Program-made: the position numbers and the translations under genes
Assembly (NCBI GenBank): GCA_035532415.1
Contig: DATKRB010000055.1
Span: 1-64,000, forward strand
DNA from: DATKRB01 sp035532415
GTDB lineage: Bacteria > Actinomycetota > Acidimicrobiia > Acidimicrobiales > RAAP-2
Reading direction: 5' to 3'
DNA: 64,000 nucleotides
Notes under the pieces: model-generated
What the model was told of the DNA's origin: nothing
The model's database searches: none
The model's input: only the letters and a program-made list of their open reading frames with translations
Shown here: one piece after another, positions 14,463 through 23,880 of the stretch
Layout of the letters: each line of letters begins with the position of its first letter
Position numbering within the stretch: the stretch's first letter is position 1

Positions 14463-14726
14463 TCAGCGACGCTGCTCGCTGACGATCTCGGCCACAGACC
14501 GGCGCGCCGTAGGCCGACGGCGTCCCGACGCCTTCGGCCGTTTCGCTCGGTCGGGCCGAGCGATGACGCCTTCGACTGTCAGACGCTCGAGGGTGTCGGT
14601 GGCCCCCATCCCGAGCAGGCGGGCAACGGGGACGCCGCGGTCGGTCACCACGACCTCTCCTCCCTCCCGGGCTTGCTCGAGCCACTCGCTCAGATGTGCC
14701 CGCAGTTCACTGACACCAACGTCCAT
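14463..14726 (-). CDS. Phd/YefM-type antitoxin
   Basis: 87 residues opening MDVGVSELRAHLSEWLEQAR, then GGEVVVTDRGVPVARLLGMG: the Phd/YefM fold that pairs with PIN toxins. The basic C-terminal tail (DRAKRPKASGRRRPTARRSV) would be the toxin-binding part. The ATG at 14726 fits the family start; an upstream in-frame ATG would add MFCTLFG. Upstream, ACAGT and ACTGT form an imperfect inverted repeat that may be the operator. Confidence 0.85.
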   Translation of the reverse strand: MDVGVSELRAHLSEWLEQAREGGEVVVTDRGVPVARLLGMGATDTLERLTVEGVIARPDRAKRPKASGRRRPTARRSVAEIVSEQRR

Positions 14727-14805
14727 GCCGAACAGTGTACAGAACAATCACCCTCAGACTGTACTCATGTCTCCTGCCGCTCGGCCTCTTTCGCCAGGTA
14801 CCGCC

Positions 14806-15954
14806 TCAGTTGTGGAGCACGAGGGCGCCGGAGAGCGTGATGGCGCCGCCGTTCACGATGCAGGCGTGGGCGTCGGGCAGCTGGCGGGTGCCGGCCCGGC
14901 CCCGAAGTTGGAGCGTGGCCTCCACCATGTGGCCGATGGCGTGGCTGCGGCCCTCGCTGTTGTTGCCGCCGTGGGGGTTGAGGGGGAGGCGCCCGGTGGC
15001 GAGGTGCTCGCCGTCGCCCAGGAACGGGCCGGCCTCGCCCTTGGGGACCAGGCCGAACTCCTCGAGCCCGAAGAGGACGAGGGGGGCGAAGCCGTCGTAC
15101 ATCATGGCGAAGTCCATATCGGACGGGCCGAGCCCGGCGTTGTCCCAGATGGTCTTGGCAGCCCAGTGGTAGGCGCTCTGGTCGTAGTCGTGCCAGAAGA
15201 TCATGTCCGGCCGGGGACCGGTGCCGGTCGACACCGCGCTCACGTACACCGGAGGGTGGGCCAGGTGCCGGGCCCGCTCGGCGGTGGTCACGACGACGGC
15301 CCCGCACACGTCCACCGGCATGTCGCAGTCGAGCAGCCGGAGAGGTTCGCACACGAACCGTGACCGCAGGTAGTCGTCCATGGTGATCGGCGTGCCGAGC
15401 GCGGCGTTGGGGTTACGGGACGCGTTGTCGCGCATGGAGACGACGTAGGCGCCCATCTGCTCGTCGGTGACGCCGTACACCTTGCGCTGGCGCTGGTACC
15501 AGGGCGCGAAGTACTGCATGAACACCCCGAGCCCGTAGGGCAGCGTGAAGGCGGCCGTGCCGGTCGCCCCGTTGAACCCCATGTAGTTGTACGTCGCCGC
15601 GCCCGGGCGCGGTGCCGTCATGGTGCGGTAGGCGATCGCCGTGGTGCAGAGGCCGGACGCGACGGCCAATGCGGCGTTGGCCACCACGCTCGGGCCGACC
15701 CCGCCGCCCAGCGCGCCTCCGTACCAGGTCACCCCGGGCAGGCCGAGCGACTCCATGATCTGCAGCGGGGAAGGCTCGTCCCCACCGCCCATGGCAGCGA
15801 TCCCGTCGATGTCGCCGGGCTCCAGACCGGCGTCGGCGATGGCCTCGAGACAGGTGCGGACGGTAAAGGTGTGAGGCAGGAGACCGAGGTCCTTCGACGA
15901 CGGCGAGTGCCCGACTCCGACGATGGCGGCCCGGTCACGGAGCGGGTTCGTCAT
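14806..15954 (-). CDS. thiolase-like protein (SCP-x/Ltp2-type)
   Basis: 382 residues of the thiolase fold: GIAAMGGGDEPSPLQIMESL, GGGVGPSVVANAALAVASGL, GPSDMDFAMMYDGFAPLVLF and the closing NPHGGNNSEGRSHAIGHMVE. Members paired with an OB-fold partner act in steroid or branched side-chain degradation, including as retro-aldolases rather than true thiolases. The neighbouring gene overlaps by 4 bases and encodes exactly such a partner, so the two probably form one complex. The usual thiolase Cys is not evident. The substrate is unknown. Confidence 0.82.
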   Translation of the reverse strand: MTNPLRDRAAIVGVGHSPSSKDLGLLPHTFTVRTCLEAIADAGLEPGDIDGIAAMGGGDEPSPLQIMESLGLPGVTWYGGALGGGVGPSVVANAALAVASGLCTTAIAYRTMTAPRPGAATYNYMGFNGATGTAAFTLPYGLGVFMQYFAPWYQRQRKVYGVTDEQMGAYVVSMRDNASRNPNAALGTPITMDDYLRSRFVCEPLRLLDCDMPVDVCGAVVVTTAERARHLAHPPVYVSAVSTGTGPRPDMIFWHDYDQSAYHWAAKTIWDNAGLGPSDMDFAMMYDGFAPLVLFGLEEFGLVPKGEAGPFLGDGEHLATGRLPLNPHGGNNSEGRSHAIGHMVEATLQLRGRAGTRQLPDAHACIVNGGAITLSGALVLHN

Positions 15955-16394
15955 GCCCGGGACGCCCCGGCCGACCCACTACCGACGGTCTGGGCGGGAC
16001 GCCACTGGGGAAGCGTGATCGTGTCGTCGATCCGTTCCCAGGTGACCTCCACCGACATGCCGATCTCGATGTCCTCCAACGGGCAGTCGACCACGTTGCC
16101 GATGGTGAACAGCCCGGGCTGCTCGGCCAGCTCCACGACGAGCACCGCGTAGGGCAACCGGCCCTCGAAGCCCGGGTTCCCGGGCGAGCGCATCACCGAC
16201 CAGCTGTAGACCTGGCCCCGGCCGGTCACCTCCTCGGGGTCGAGCCGCTCGGACCGGCACCGGGGGCAGCTCGGCCGCGGCGGGTGCACGAACACCCGGC
16301 AGTCGGGGCAGCGGAGCAGCACCAGCCGGTGCTCGCGCGCGCCCTCCCAGTAGGGCGAGCTCATCTCGTCGATCACCGGCAGCGGTCGATCCAT
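15951..16394 (-). CDS. zinc-ribbon OB-fold (DUF35) acyl-CoA-binding partner
   Basis: 147 residues. An N-terminal helix (SSPYWEGAREHRLVLLRC), a zinc ribbon CPDC-x11-CPRC (about 27-46) and an OB fold (GRGQVYSWSVMRSPGNPGFE and following) match DUF35 proteins such as ChsH2 C-terminal domains and Ltp2 partners. It overlaps the thiolase-like gene. The start is set by GGAAGGGG before the ATG at 16394. Confidence 0.88.
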   Translation of the reverse strand: MDRPLPVIDEMSSPYWEGAREHRLVLLRCPDCRVFVHPPRPSCPRCRSERLDPEEVTGRGQVYSWSVMRSPGNPGFEGRLPYAVLVVELAEQPGLFTIGNVVDCPLEDIEIGMSVEVTWERIDDTITLPQWRPAQTVGSGSAGASRA

Positions 16395-16520
16395 GTCACC
16401 CCTTCCACCGCCGGGCGGTACACCCGCCGGCTCGTCGCCCGTCATCATGCACGACCGCGCCTCGGGCGCGCTCGCCCCGAGGCGTGCCGATCAGGCCGAT
16501 GCGCACCCCTCGTGGCACCA

Positions 16521-16562
16521 CGCCTCCCCCCGACGAGGCAGCCGGCTCGTCGGGGGGAGGCG
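16521..16562 (-). terminator. 16-bp hairpin after the CoA-transferase gene
   Basis: Arms 16521-16536 (CGCCTCCCCCCGACGA) and 16547-16562 are perfectly complementary around a 10-base loop, 8 bases beyond the stop of the CaiB-type gene. It separates that gene from the OB-fold/thiolase pair downstream. There is no T tract. Confidence 0.65.
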
Positions 16563-16569
16563 CTCGGCG

Positions 16570-17682
16570 TCATGAAGGCCCACCCGGCCCCGGTGACCGT
16601 CGCGCCCAGCCCGATCCCGGCGCGAGCGATCGGTGATCGTCGAGGTCGGGAGGTGGACCGGGGGGAAGGGCGGGATGCACGGCGTAGCGGACGGGGTGAC
16701 CGACCGCCCGGTACCCGTCGGGGCCCGTCGTGATCACGCCGCGCTCCCTGAAGTGCGGGTGCTCGAGCATCTCGAGCCGATTGAGGACCGGGGCGATCGG
16801 CACCGACCGCTCGGCGAGGGCACCCACGATCGCGTCCCGCTCGCTGCTCGCGATGGCGGCGGCCAGATCGGCGCGCAGCTCCTCGGTTCGGGCGGACCGC
16901 TCGGCCATGGTGAGCCCGACGTGGCGGTCGAGCCCGAGGGCCCGGCAGAGATCGTCCCAGAAGTGGTCCTCGCTGAAGACGCCGAGGACGACGAAACGCC
17001 CGTCCGCCGTCTCGAAGGTCCCCATTCCCGGAGCCGCCCCCGAACGCGACCGCGACGGCTCACGGCGGGCGTCCACGGCCCCGACGGGCGCCACCCACGA
17101 CGCGAGCACGTCGGCCATCGACACGTCGATGTGCTCGCCCTCTCCGGTGCGGCGGGCGCAGAGCACCGCGGCGAGGATGGCGAACGCGGCGGCGAGCCCC
17201 GCACCCTGGTCGCCCACCAGGAGGGCCGAAGGAACCGGCGGCGCCCCCTCCCCGACCGTGAACGCCCCGGCGTAGGCCTGGTAGTTCAGATCATGGCCGG
17301 TGTCGGCCGCAAGCGGGCCGGTCTGGCCGAACCCCGAGATCGAGCACAACACGAGGGCGGGGTTCACCGACCGCAGCCGCTCGAAGCCGACGCCGAGCCG
17401 GTCGGCAACGCCGGGCCGGTAGTTCTCGACCACGACCTCGGCATCTGCGACGAGGTCGAGGAAGGCGCTCCGGTCGTCGCCGTCCTTCAGATCGAGGACC
17501 ATGCTCGCCTTGCGGCCGTTGTAGTTCACGAACCGGTCGACGAGCGGTCGCATGCGGTCCCCGCCTGGGGGTTCCACCTTCAGCACGTCGGCCCCGAGGT
17601 CGGCGAGGAGCTGCGTGGCGTAGTGGCCCGGCTGCCACAGTGAGAGGTCGAGCACTTTCAGGTCGTCGAGGAGCCCGTTCAC
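16570..17682 (-). CDS. CaiB/BaiF (class III) CoA-transferase
   Basis: 370 residues with the family opening KVLDLSLWQPGHYATQLLAD followed by LGADVLKVEPPGGD. It continues with FVNYNGRKASMVLDLK, VVENYRPGVADRLGVGFE, CSISGFGQTGPLA (glycine-rich loop) and GHDLNYQAYAG, in which the catalytic Asp follows GH. It moves CoA between carboxylic acids. The GTG start has AAGGTGGG upstream. It is divergent from the acyl-CoA dehydrogenase at 17807, so the two may share a control region and act on the same acid after activation. Confidence 0.88.
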   Translation of the reverse strand: MNGLLDDLKVLDLSLWQPGHYATQLLADLGADVLKVEPPGGDRMRPLVDRFVNYNGRKASMVLDLKDGDDRSAFLDLVADAEVVVENYRPGVADRLGVGFERLRSVNPALVLCSISGFGQTGPLAADTGHDLNYQAYAGAFTVGEGAPPVPSALLVGDQGAGLAAAFAILAAVLCARRTGEGEHIDVSMADVLASWVAPVGAVDARREPSRSRSGAAPGMGTFETADGRFVVLGVFSEDHFWDDLCRALGLDRHVGLTMAERSARTEELRADLAAAIASSERDAIVGALAERSVPIAPVLNRLEMLEHPHFRERGVITTGPDGYRAVGHPVRYAVHPALPPGPPPDLDDHRSLAPGSGWARRSPGPGGPS

Positions 17683-17806
17683 GGGTCCCACCTTGGAGGC
17701 ACGAGCGGCGGCGTGCAAGAGGGTGCGGGGCCCGACCAATTGCCCTACAGTGCGGGGCCGGACCAAGCATGGTCCGTCGTGACCGGGGATTCCTTCGGAG
17801 GGGAAC

Positions 17807-18934
17807 GTGGACCTCGACCTGAGCCCGGACCAGGATCTCTTCGTCAAGACGACCCGGCGGTTCCTCCAATCCGCCTCGCCGTTGACCCACGTCCGGGACC
17901 TGCACGAGCGCGGGGTTTCCTTCGAGCGGGACTACTGGCGCAAGGGCGCCGAGCTCGGCTGGACGGCGATGCTCGTTCCCCGGGCGATGGGCGGGGGGAG
18001 CGTGAGCGGCGATGGCCTCCTGGACCTCGCCCTCGTCGCCGAGGAGATGGGCCGCCTCGTCGCGCCCGGTCCGCTCCTGCCCGTGAACGTCGTGCTCGAC
18101 ACGCTCGTTCGGACCGGGTCGGCCGCACGGTGGGACCACGTTGTCGCGCCGCTCATGGCCGGCGACGCCGTGGCGACGTGGGCCATCGACGAGGGCAGCG
18201 GCTCGTGGGAGGCCCCCGGCGTGCACCTGCAGGCCAGGAAGGACGGGACGGACTGGGTCCTGAACGGCACCAAGTCGTTCGTGCAGGAGGCCGACGATGC
18301 CGACTGGCTGCTCGTGACCGCCCGAACCGGCACCGGCCTCACGCAGTTCCTGGTCCCGCGCTCCACCGAGGGCGTCGCCGCGTCGCCACGCCGGTCGATC
18401 GACCTGGTCCGTCGGTTCGGCGACGTCTCCTTCACCCAGGCCCGGCTGCCGGCATCGTCGGTGGTGGGGGCGGTCGAGGGTGCCGCCGACGACGTGCAAC
18501 GGCAGCTCGAGGTGGCGCTGGTCCTGCAGAACGCCGAGACGATGGGCGCGGTGGACCGCGTGTTGGCGTTCACCCTCGAGTACGCCGACGACCGCATCGC
18601 CTTCGGTCGGCCCATCGCTTCCTACCAGGCCCTGAAGCACCGGTTCGCCGACATGAAGACCTGGCTGGAGGCATGCCATGGCACGGCGACGGCGAGCGCC
18701 CGCGCCGTCGCGACGGGAGCCGACAATGCCGCCGAGCTGGTGAGCGTCGCCACGTCGTACATCGCCGACCGGGCACCGCTGATCGTGCAGGACTGCGTGC
18801 AGGTCCACGGCGGCATCGGCGTGACGTGGGAGCACGATCTGCACCTCTACCTGCGCCGGGTGACACAGAACACGATGCTCCTGGGTTCGGCCCGCCAGCA
18901 CCGCGAGCGGCTCGCCGTCCTCCTCGGGATGTAG
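17807..18934 (+). CDS. acyl-CoA dehydrogenase
   Basis: 375 residues of the acyl-CoA dehydrogenase fold: N-terminal helical domain (DLDLSPDQDLFVKTTRRFLQ), FAD-binding middle strand domain, and C-terminal helices ending VQDCVQVHGGIGVTWEHDLH, where the catalytic-base Glu region of FadE/ChsE-like enzymes lies. It introduces an alpha-beta double bond into acyl-CoA with FAD. GTG start after GGAGGGGAAC. It reads away from the CoA-transferase gene. Confidence 0.88.
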   Translation: MDLDLSPDQDLFVKTTRRFLQSASPLTHVRDLHERGVSFERDYWRKGAELGWTAMLVPRAMGGGSVSGDGLLDLALVAEEMGRLVAPGPLLPVNVVLDTLVRTGSAARWDHVVAPLMAGDAVATWAIDEGSGSWEAPGVHLQARKDGTDWVLNGTKSFVQEADDADWLLVTARTGTGLTQFLVPRSTEGVAASPRRSIDLVRRFGDVSFTQARLPASSVVGAVEGAADDVQRQLEVALVLQNAETMGAVDRVLAFTLEYADDRIAFGRPIASYQALKHRFADMKTWLEACHGTATASARAVATGADNAAELVSVATSYIADRAPLIVQDCVQVHGGIGVTWEHDLHLYLRRVTQNTMLLGSARQHRERLAVLLGM

Positions 18935-18947
18935 GCCGCCGTCCGAC

Positions 18948-18966
18948 CTGCGCCATCCGGGCGCAG
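18948..18966. terminator. small hairpin between convergent genes
   Basis: CTGCGCC-atccg-GGCGCAG forms a 7-bp stem between the convergent acyl-CoA dehydrogenase and SDR genes. Plausible two-way terminator, weak. Confidence 0.4.
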
Positions 18967-19012
18967 ATGCACTCGGGCTCGGCGAGCGCACCCGGCAGCA
19001 GGAGAGGGACCG

Positions 19013-19813
19013 CTACCCCGGGCCGGCCCGTCGCCCCGCGAGGACGGAGGCGGTCTCGGTCACCTGCCCGGTCACCTTCAGCGGGTCGCCGCCACAGAGG
19101 ATCAGGGCGGCCTCGGCGGTCCGCTCGGCCGGCTCAACGGTGTCCTCCCGGTCCTTCGGCACGGGCGGATGGTTCATGCCGTAGGTGAGGACCGGTCCTG
19201 ACGGCGCCAGGGCGTTCACGGCGATGCCCGATCCGTACAGCTCGGCGGCGAGGCCGCTCGTATAGCGCTCGAGGGCGGCCTTGCACATCGAGTAGACGAG
19301 CGTGCTGGCAGCGGGGTCGTGCACCACGAACGGCGGCCCCTCCGGCGGCCTGGCGGCACCCGAGGTCATGTTGAGGATCCACCCGCCCCCGGCCTGCTGC
19401 ATGTCGGGCAGGACGAGCTGGGCCAGCTCGAAGGCGGCCCGCACGTGCACCTGAAACATGATCTCGTACTGCTTGGCCGGGAAGTCGGCAAAGGACCGGG
19501 CCCAGCTGGCGGCGGCGTTGTTGACGAGGATGTCGACGGGCCCGTACGCCTCCCGTGCCCGTTCGATCAGACCCCGGCGATCGGTCGCCGCGGCAAGGTC
19601 GGCCCGGACGGCGACCGCCTCACCGCCCTCCTCGCGGATGGAGGCGACGGTGTCGGCCAGGGTGCCAGGGTACGGCGAGCGGGTGGTCTCGTCGAGCGTG
19701 CGGGCGGCGGCGACGACCCGCGCTCCCTCTGCGGCGAAGCGACGGGCGATCGCCGCACCAATGCCTCTGCTGGCGCCGGTCACGACGGCCACGCGGCGGT
19801 CAAGGGCTCTCAC
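19013..19813 (-). CDS. short-chain dehydrogenase/reductase
   Basis: 266 residues of a classical SDR. Cofactor motif VVTGASRGIGAAIARRFAAE (TGxxxGxG), NNAAAS, the catalytic Ser in LNMTSGAA, and YSMCKAALERYTSG giving the Y-x3-K pair. It probably oxidises or reduces a hydroxyacyl or sterol intermediate in the surrounding pathway. The start overlaps the end of the next acyl-CoA dehydrogenase gene by 14 bases, so the two are translationally coupled. Confidence 0.9.
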   Translation of the reverse strand: MRALDRRVAVVTGASRGIGAAIARRFAAEGARVVAAARTLDETTRSPYPGTLADTVASIREEGGEAVAVRADLAAATDRRGLIERAREAYGPVDILVNNAAASWARSFADFPAKQYEIMFQVHVRAAFELAQLVLPDMQQAGGGWILNMTSGAARPPEGPPFVVHDPAASTLVYSMCKAALERYTSGLAAELYGSGIAVNALAPSGPVLTYGMNHPPVPKDREDTVEPAERTAEAALILCGGDPLKVTGQVTETASVLAGRRAGPG

Positions 19814-21062
19814 TGCGACCGCCTTGGCCCGCCGGTCGGTTGTGCCGAACCTGGTTGAAGGGGACGTCCTTGTCCGGCGCCGCCTCGCGAGGGAGGCCGA
19901 GCACCCGCTCGCTGATGATGTTGCGCTGGATCTCGTTGGTGCCGCCCATGATCGAGGTTCCCTGCCTCGAGAGCCACGCCATCGCGTAGCCCTGTGAGCG
20001 GTGGTCGTCCTCGTCCCACGCGACGGCGGAAGCGCCGGCCAGCTCGAGGTTGACCTCGGTCCGGCGCAGGTGCAGGTTCGCGGAGTAGAGCTTCAACATC
20101 GAGCCGGCAGGCCCTCCGAACACGCCCCGGCGCATCCCGGTGGCGACGCGGGCGGCGAGCTGTCCACCGACCGTCGACAGCACGTGCACCTCGGCGACGA
20201 GCTGACGGGCGTGCCGGTCGGCCGCCTGGCCGGTTCTCACGGCCAGCGCCACCAGCTCGCGGTCGGCCCCACCTTCGGGCTCGGTCCGGCGCCCGCCGGC
20301 GAAGTACGGCGAGCCGCCGCCCAGCGCGTTGCGCTCGTGAACCAGTAGTTGGGAAGCCACGGACCATCCGTCGTTCTCGGCGCCGAGGAGTTGGTCGGCG
20401 GGGAGGACGACGTCCTCCATGAACTCCTGGCAGAACTCGCTCGCCCCGGTCACCTGCGTCAGCGGGACCACCGTGAGGCCGGGGGAGTCGACAGGGACGA
20501 TGAACATCGACAGGCCGCGGTGCTTCGGGACGTCCCAGTTGGAGCGGGTCAGGCACAGGGCGTAGTCGGCGTACTGGCCGAACGTGGTCCACACCTTGGC
20601 GCCGTTCAGGACCCAGGTGTCGCCGTCACGGGTCGCCCGGGTGAGCACGCCGGCCATGTCCGAGCCGCCGCTCGGCTCCGACAGGTACTGGACCCACAGC
20701 GTGTCGCCTCGCAGCAGCGGAGGGAGGTGGATGGCTCGCTGCTCGGGCGTGCCGAGCTCGAGCAGGGTGGGCCCGATGACGCCGAGGCTCACGCTGAGGG
20801 TGCTGTACGGGTTGTCGTAGCCGGCCAGCTCGTCGACGAACGCGTGCATGTGGGCCGGGGTGAGGGCCTGGCCGCCGAACTCCTTCGGCCAGGTGACCCC
20901 GGCGAAGCCGGCATCGAAGATCCTCGCCTGCAGGGCCTGCGCCTGGCGCACCCGCTGCTCCGTGGGGGCGGCAGCGACCTCCTCGGCCCGCGGTACGTTG
21001 GCCCGGACCCAGGCCCGGGCCCGGGCCCGGAACGCCTCGACGCTCTCCATACCAACCCCCAT
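19800..21062 (-). CDS. acyl-CoA dehydrogenase
   Basis: 420 residues. Characteristic segments: GFAGVTWPKEFGGQALTPAH, WVQYLSEPSGGSDMAGVLTR, GDTWVLNGAKVWTTFGQYAD and SIMGGTNEIQRNIISERVLG (FAD and dimer contacts). It resembles large-group FadE enzymes for bulky acyl-CoAs. It heads a two-gene operon with the SDR. The ATG at 21062 follows GGAAG; an ATG four codons later is possible. A divergent thiolase-like gene begins 159 bases away. Confidence 0.88.
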   Translation of the reverse strand: MGVGMESVEAFRARARAWVRANVPRAEEVAAAPTEQRVRQAQALQARIFDAGFAGVTWPKEFGGQALTPAHMHAFVDELAGYDNPYSTLSVSLGVIGPTLLELGTPEQRAIHLPPLLRGDTLWVQYLSEPSGGSDMAGVLTRATRDGDTWVLNGAKVWTTFGQYADYALCLTRSNWDVPKHRGLSMFIVPVDSPGLTVVPLTQVTGASEFCQEFMEDVVLPADQLLGAENDGWSVASQLLVHERNALGGGSPYFAGGRRTEPEGGADRELVALAVRTGQAADRHARQLVAEVHVLSTVGGQLAARVATGMRRGVFGGPAGSMLKLYSANLHLRRTEVNLELAGASAVAWDEDDHRSQGYAMAWLSRQGTSIMGGTNEIQRNIISERVLGLPREAAPDKDVPFNQVRHNRPAGQGGRSESP

Positions 21063-21220
21063 CGGACTTCCGGGTTCCCCGACCCGTGCTCATGGCGCGC
21101 GACGGCACGCTACCGCGTCGCGGGACGCGATTGCCGCCCCGTAGTAGCGTGCCCGTCGGGAGAGCCGGCCCCTTCGGGCCGGCCCGGGGTCCCGGGGTCG
21201 AGTCGAGAGCGAGGTTGCCG

Positions 21221-22369
21221 ATGGGAAGCGCGCTGGGCGGTGCAGCGGTGGTCGGCATCGGGAGGACCGCATTCACCAGGAAATCCGGCCGCAGCACCCT
21301 GGCCATGACCGTCGAGTCGGTCCGCGAGGCGGTGGCCGACGCCGGGCTGTCGGTCGGCGATGTCGACGGCATCATCAATTTCAACACCGGCGACAGCGTC
21401 TCCTCGCAACGGGTGGCTCACGCCATCGGCAACGACGACATCGGCTGGGCGGTCGACATTCAGGGCGGCGGCAACGTGGTGGCCCAGGTGGTGTCGACCG
21501 CCGCCGCTGCGATCGTCACCGGGCAGTGCGACGTGGCGGTGGTGTTCCGGACCCTCGGCTCGGGCACCCGTTACGGGCGCATCGACACCACGGTGCAGGT
21601 CGGCGGCGACGTGCAGTACGGCGCCCCCCACGGCTACCTGGTCCCCCCACAGTGGTTCGCCATGTGGGCCCGACGTCATCAACACGTGTACGGATCGAAG
21701 CCCGAGGACCTGGGCGCCGTGGCCGTCACGCAGCGTACCCACGCGGTCGCCAACCCCCACGCCATCGCCCGCACCCCGATGACGATCGACGACTACATGA
21801 GCTCGCGCATGGTCTTCGACCCGTTCCGGGTGCCCGACTGCTGCTACGAGGTGGACGGGTCGGTCGCCCTGGTCCTCACGTCCGAGGAGCGCGCCCGCGA
21901 CCTTCCCCATCCGCCCATCCACATCCTCGGGCAGGGAGACTCGTTCGGCTACGGGGGCAATGTCGACGAGTTCGACGACCTCACCTGCATGTACTCGCGG
22001 GACGCAGCCCGCCGCCTGTGGTCCAAGACCGGGCTGAAGGCCCAGGACATCGACGTGGCCCTGATGTACGACTGCTTCACCTATACGGTGATGGCCACGT
22101 TCGAGGACTTCGGCTTCTGCGGCAAGGGCGAGGTGGGGGACTTCTTCCGGGAGGGCCGGGCCACCTACGGCGGCGACGTCGTCGTGAACCCGCACGGGGG
22201 GCTGCTGTCCGAGGGCTACCTGCACGGGCTCAACCACCACTACGAGGCGGTGCTCCAGCTCCGTGGCGGGGCCGGTCCGCGCCAGGTGCCCGACGCCAAG
22301 CTGGCCCTCGTCACCGCCGGCGCCGGGCCCTACGGCAGTTCCCTCGTGTACGGGAGCGAGGTGGCGTGA
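21221..22369 (+). CDS. thiolase-like protein, second copy
   Basis: 382 residues of the thiolase fold: AVVGIGRTAFTRKSGRSTLA, ADAGLSVGDVDGIINFNTGD, GGGNVVAQVVSTAAAAIVTG, DIDVALMYDCFTYTVMATFE and NPHGGLLSEGYLHGLNHHYE. It is related to, but clearly different from, the protein at 14806. It has an OB-fold partner overlapping by 4 bases, so it is the second enzyme/partner pair of this type in 8 kb. The start is chosen at MGSALGGAAVVGIG, just ahead of the first strand. Confidence 0.82.
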   Translation: MGSALGGAAVVGIGRTAFTRKSGRSTLAMTVESVREAVADAGLSVGDVDGIINFNTGDSVSSQRVAHAIGNDDIGWAVDIQGGGNVVAQVVSTAAAAIVTGQCDVAVVFRTLGSGTRYGRIDTTVQVGGDVQYGAPHGYLVPPQWFAMWARRHQHVYGSKPEDLGAVAVTQRTHAVANPHAIARTPMTIDDYMSSRMVFDPFRVPDCCYEVDGSVALVLTSEERARDLPHPPIHILGQGDSFGYGGNVDEFDDLTCMYSRDAARRLWSKTGLKAQDIDVALMYDCFTYTVMATFEDFGFCGKGEVGDFFREGRATYGGDVVVNPHGGLLSEGYLHGLNHHYEAVLQLRGGAGPRQVPDAKLALVTAGAGPYGSSLVYGSEVA

Positions 22370-22785
22370 GCGCGGTGGAGGAGATCCCTCCCCAGCCCGT
22401 CCCCGACGAGGACAGCATCGCCTTCTGGCAGGCGACGGCGAACGGACGGCTCGAGGTGTGCCGCTGCCAGCAGTGCCGGCGCTGGCTCCAGCCACCGCTC
22501 GAGCGGTGCCCGGGGTGCTGGGGCGAGACCGCTTTTGAGCCGGTCGCGGGCACCGGCAACGTGCACAGCTTCATCGTCGTGCACCAGCCCGCCATTCCCG
22601 GCTACCGCGACAAGCTGCCCTACACCGTCGCCCTCCTCGAGCTCGACGAGCAGGCGGGGCTACGCCTGCCCGGCCGTCTGGTCGGCGTCGAACCCGAGGA
22701 CGTGACGGTCGGCCAGCGGGTCACCGCCGAGCTCGAGGAGCTGCCGGGCGGGGACTTCACGGTGGCGGTGTTCCGCCCGGTCTGA
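22366..22785 (+). CDS. zinc-ribbon OB-fold (DUF35) partner, second copy
   Basis: 139 residues with the same architecture as the protein at 15951: N-terminal helix (DSIAFWQATANGRLEVCRC), zinc ribbon CQQC-x11-CPGC (about 35-53) and OB fold with HSFIVVHQPAIPGYRDKLPY. The GTG start overlaps the thiolase-like stop. The stop lies 3 bases from the end of the convergent kinase gene, leaving no room for a separate terminator. Confidence 0.88.
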   Translation: MSAVEEIPPQPVPDEDSIAFWQATANGRLEVCRCQQCRRWLQPPLERCPGCWGETAFEPVAGTGNVHSFIVVHQPAIPGYRDKLPYTVALLELDEQAGLRLPGRLVGVEPEDVTVGQRVTAELEELPGGDFTVAVFRPV

Positions 22786-22788
22786 GGC

Positions 22789-23880
22789 TCAGGCCAGCGC
22801 TCGGAGATGGCCGGCCAACGCCAGGGTCGGGGCGCTCTCCCGCCCCTGGCGCTCGGCGTCACCGGGCGCCATGACGCCGTCCGCGGCCATGTTGGCGAAG
22901 AGCCGCAGCATGATGGCACCGAGCCGGAAACACGTGAAGACGTCGTGCCATTCGAGGTGCTGTGCCTTGCGGCCCGTGTGCTCCTCCCACCGGCGCACCA
23001 GCTCGTCCGCGGTCCCGATCCCGGGGAGCTCGGCGGCGGCCGGGCCGTCCATGTACCGCCACCAGGCCAGGTCGGCCTCGGCCCCGGCCAACGAGACCGT
23101 GTCCCAGTCGAAGATGGCGACGACCCCGTCGTCGCGGAACATGATGTTGGCGAAACGGGCGTCGCCCCAGGAGAAGCCGGTCGGCGCCGGGTCGGGCAGG
23201 TGGGCCAGCAGCCACTCGTACCCGTGCTCGAGGGTGTCGTGGGGAAGGCCGACCGACGCCACGTCGACGTACCGGCGCCAGTAGGCGAGGTGATCACCCA
23301 AGCCGCTCAGGCCCGCCGGAGGCGTCAGGAACGGGAACCGGGACGGCTCCACCAGGTGCAGGGTGGCCAGGACCCGCACCGCGTCCTCCCACATGGCGCG
23401 GCGCCTCGGCGGGTCGGCGTCGCGGACGAACCCGGGCCCGGTCCAGTGGGGCTGGTCGGACGGCACCTGTCCCTCGATGCGCTCCATCACGAAGAACGGC
23501 GCGCCGAGCAGGCCGCGGTCGGCCTCGTAGCCGTACACGCGGGGCACCGGCACGCCGGGCACATCGCCCAGCGCCTGGTACGTCTTGGCGTGGACCTGTA
23601 TGTCGACCTCGATATAGAGCGTCCGCTCGCTGGCGAAACGGGCCACGAAGCCCTGCGTGCGCTCCCGGCCGGCGGCCGTCCATACCGCGTCGAACATCAC
23701 CGTCTCGTTGGCGACGCCGGTGCCGCTGGGCGTGGTCAGGGGGGAGACGGCGAGGTCGGGACCGGCCCCGATGCGGGGGGCCAGCCATTGGGCGAGGACC
23801 CGGCGCGTCTGCTCGGGATCGCGGCTCGAGCCCTTGAGCTGTATGGCATCCCTCGCCTCGTCCTGCTCGAGCTCAGCCAC
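22789..23880 (-). CDS. aminoglycoside-phosphotransferase-fold kinase (phosphotransferase family)
   Basis: 363 residues of the APH/ACAD10-N-like fold: ANETVMFDAVW (nucleotide-binding strand), EVDIQVHAKTYQAL, VPVPRVYGYEADRGLLGAPF, FFVMERIEGQVPSD, the catalytic loop FSWGDARFANIMFRDDG (Asp, Asn; His of HGD replaced by Trp) and the metal loop VAIFDWDTVSLAGAEADLAW. Such kinases near acyl-CoA dehydrogenases may phosphorylate hydroxyacyl substrates. The start overlaps the preceding gene by 8 bases, making an operon with the next two genes upstream. Confidence 0.85.
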   Translation of the reverse strand: MAELEQDEARDAIQLKGSSRDPEQTRRVLAQWLAPRIGAGPDLAVSPLTTPSGTGVANETVMFDAVWTAAGRERTQGFVARFASERTLYIEVDIQVHAKTYQALGDVPGVPVPRVYGYEADRGLLGAPFFVMERIEGQVPSDQPHWTGPGFVRDADPPRRRAMWEDAVRVLATLHLVEPSRFPFLTPPAGLSGLGDHLAYWRRYVDVASVGLPHDTLEHGYEWLLAHLPDPAPTGFSWGDARFANIMFRDDGVVAIFDWDTVSLAGAEADLAWWRYMDGPAAAELPGIGTADELVRRWEEHTGRKAQHLEWHDVFTCFRLGAIMLRLFANMAADGVMAPGDAERQGRESAPTLALAGHLRALA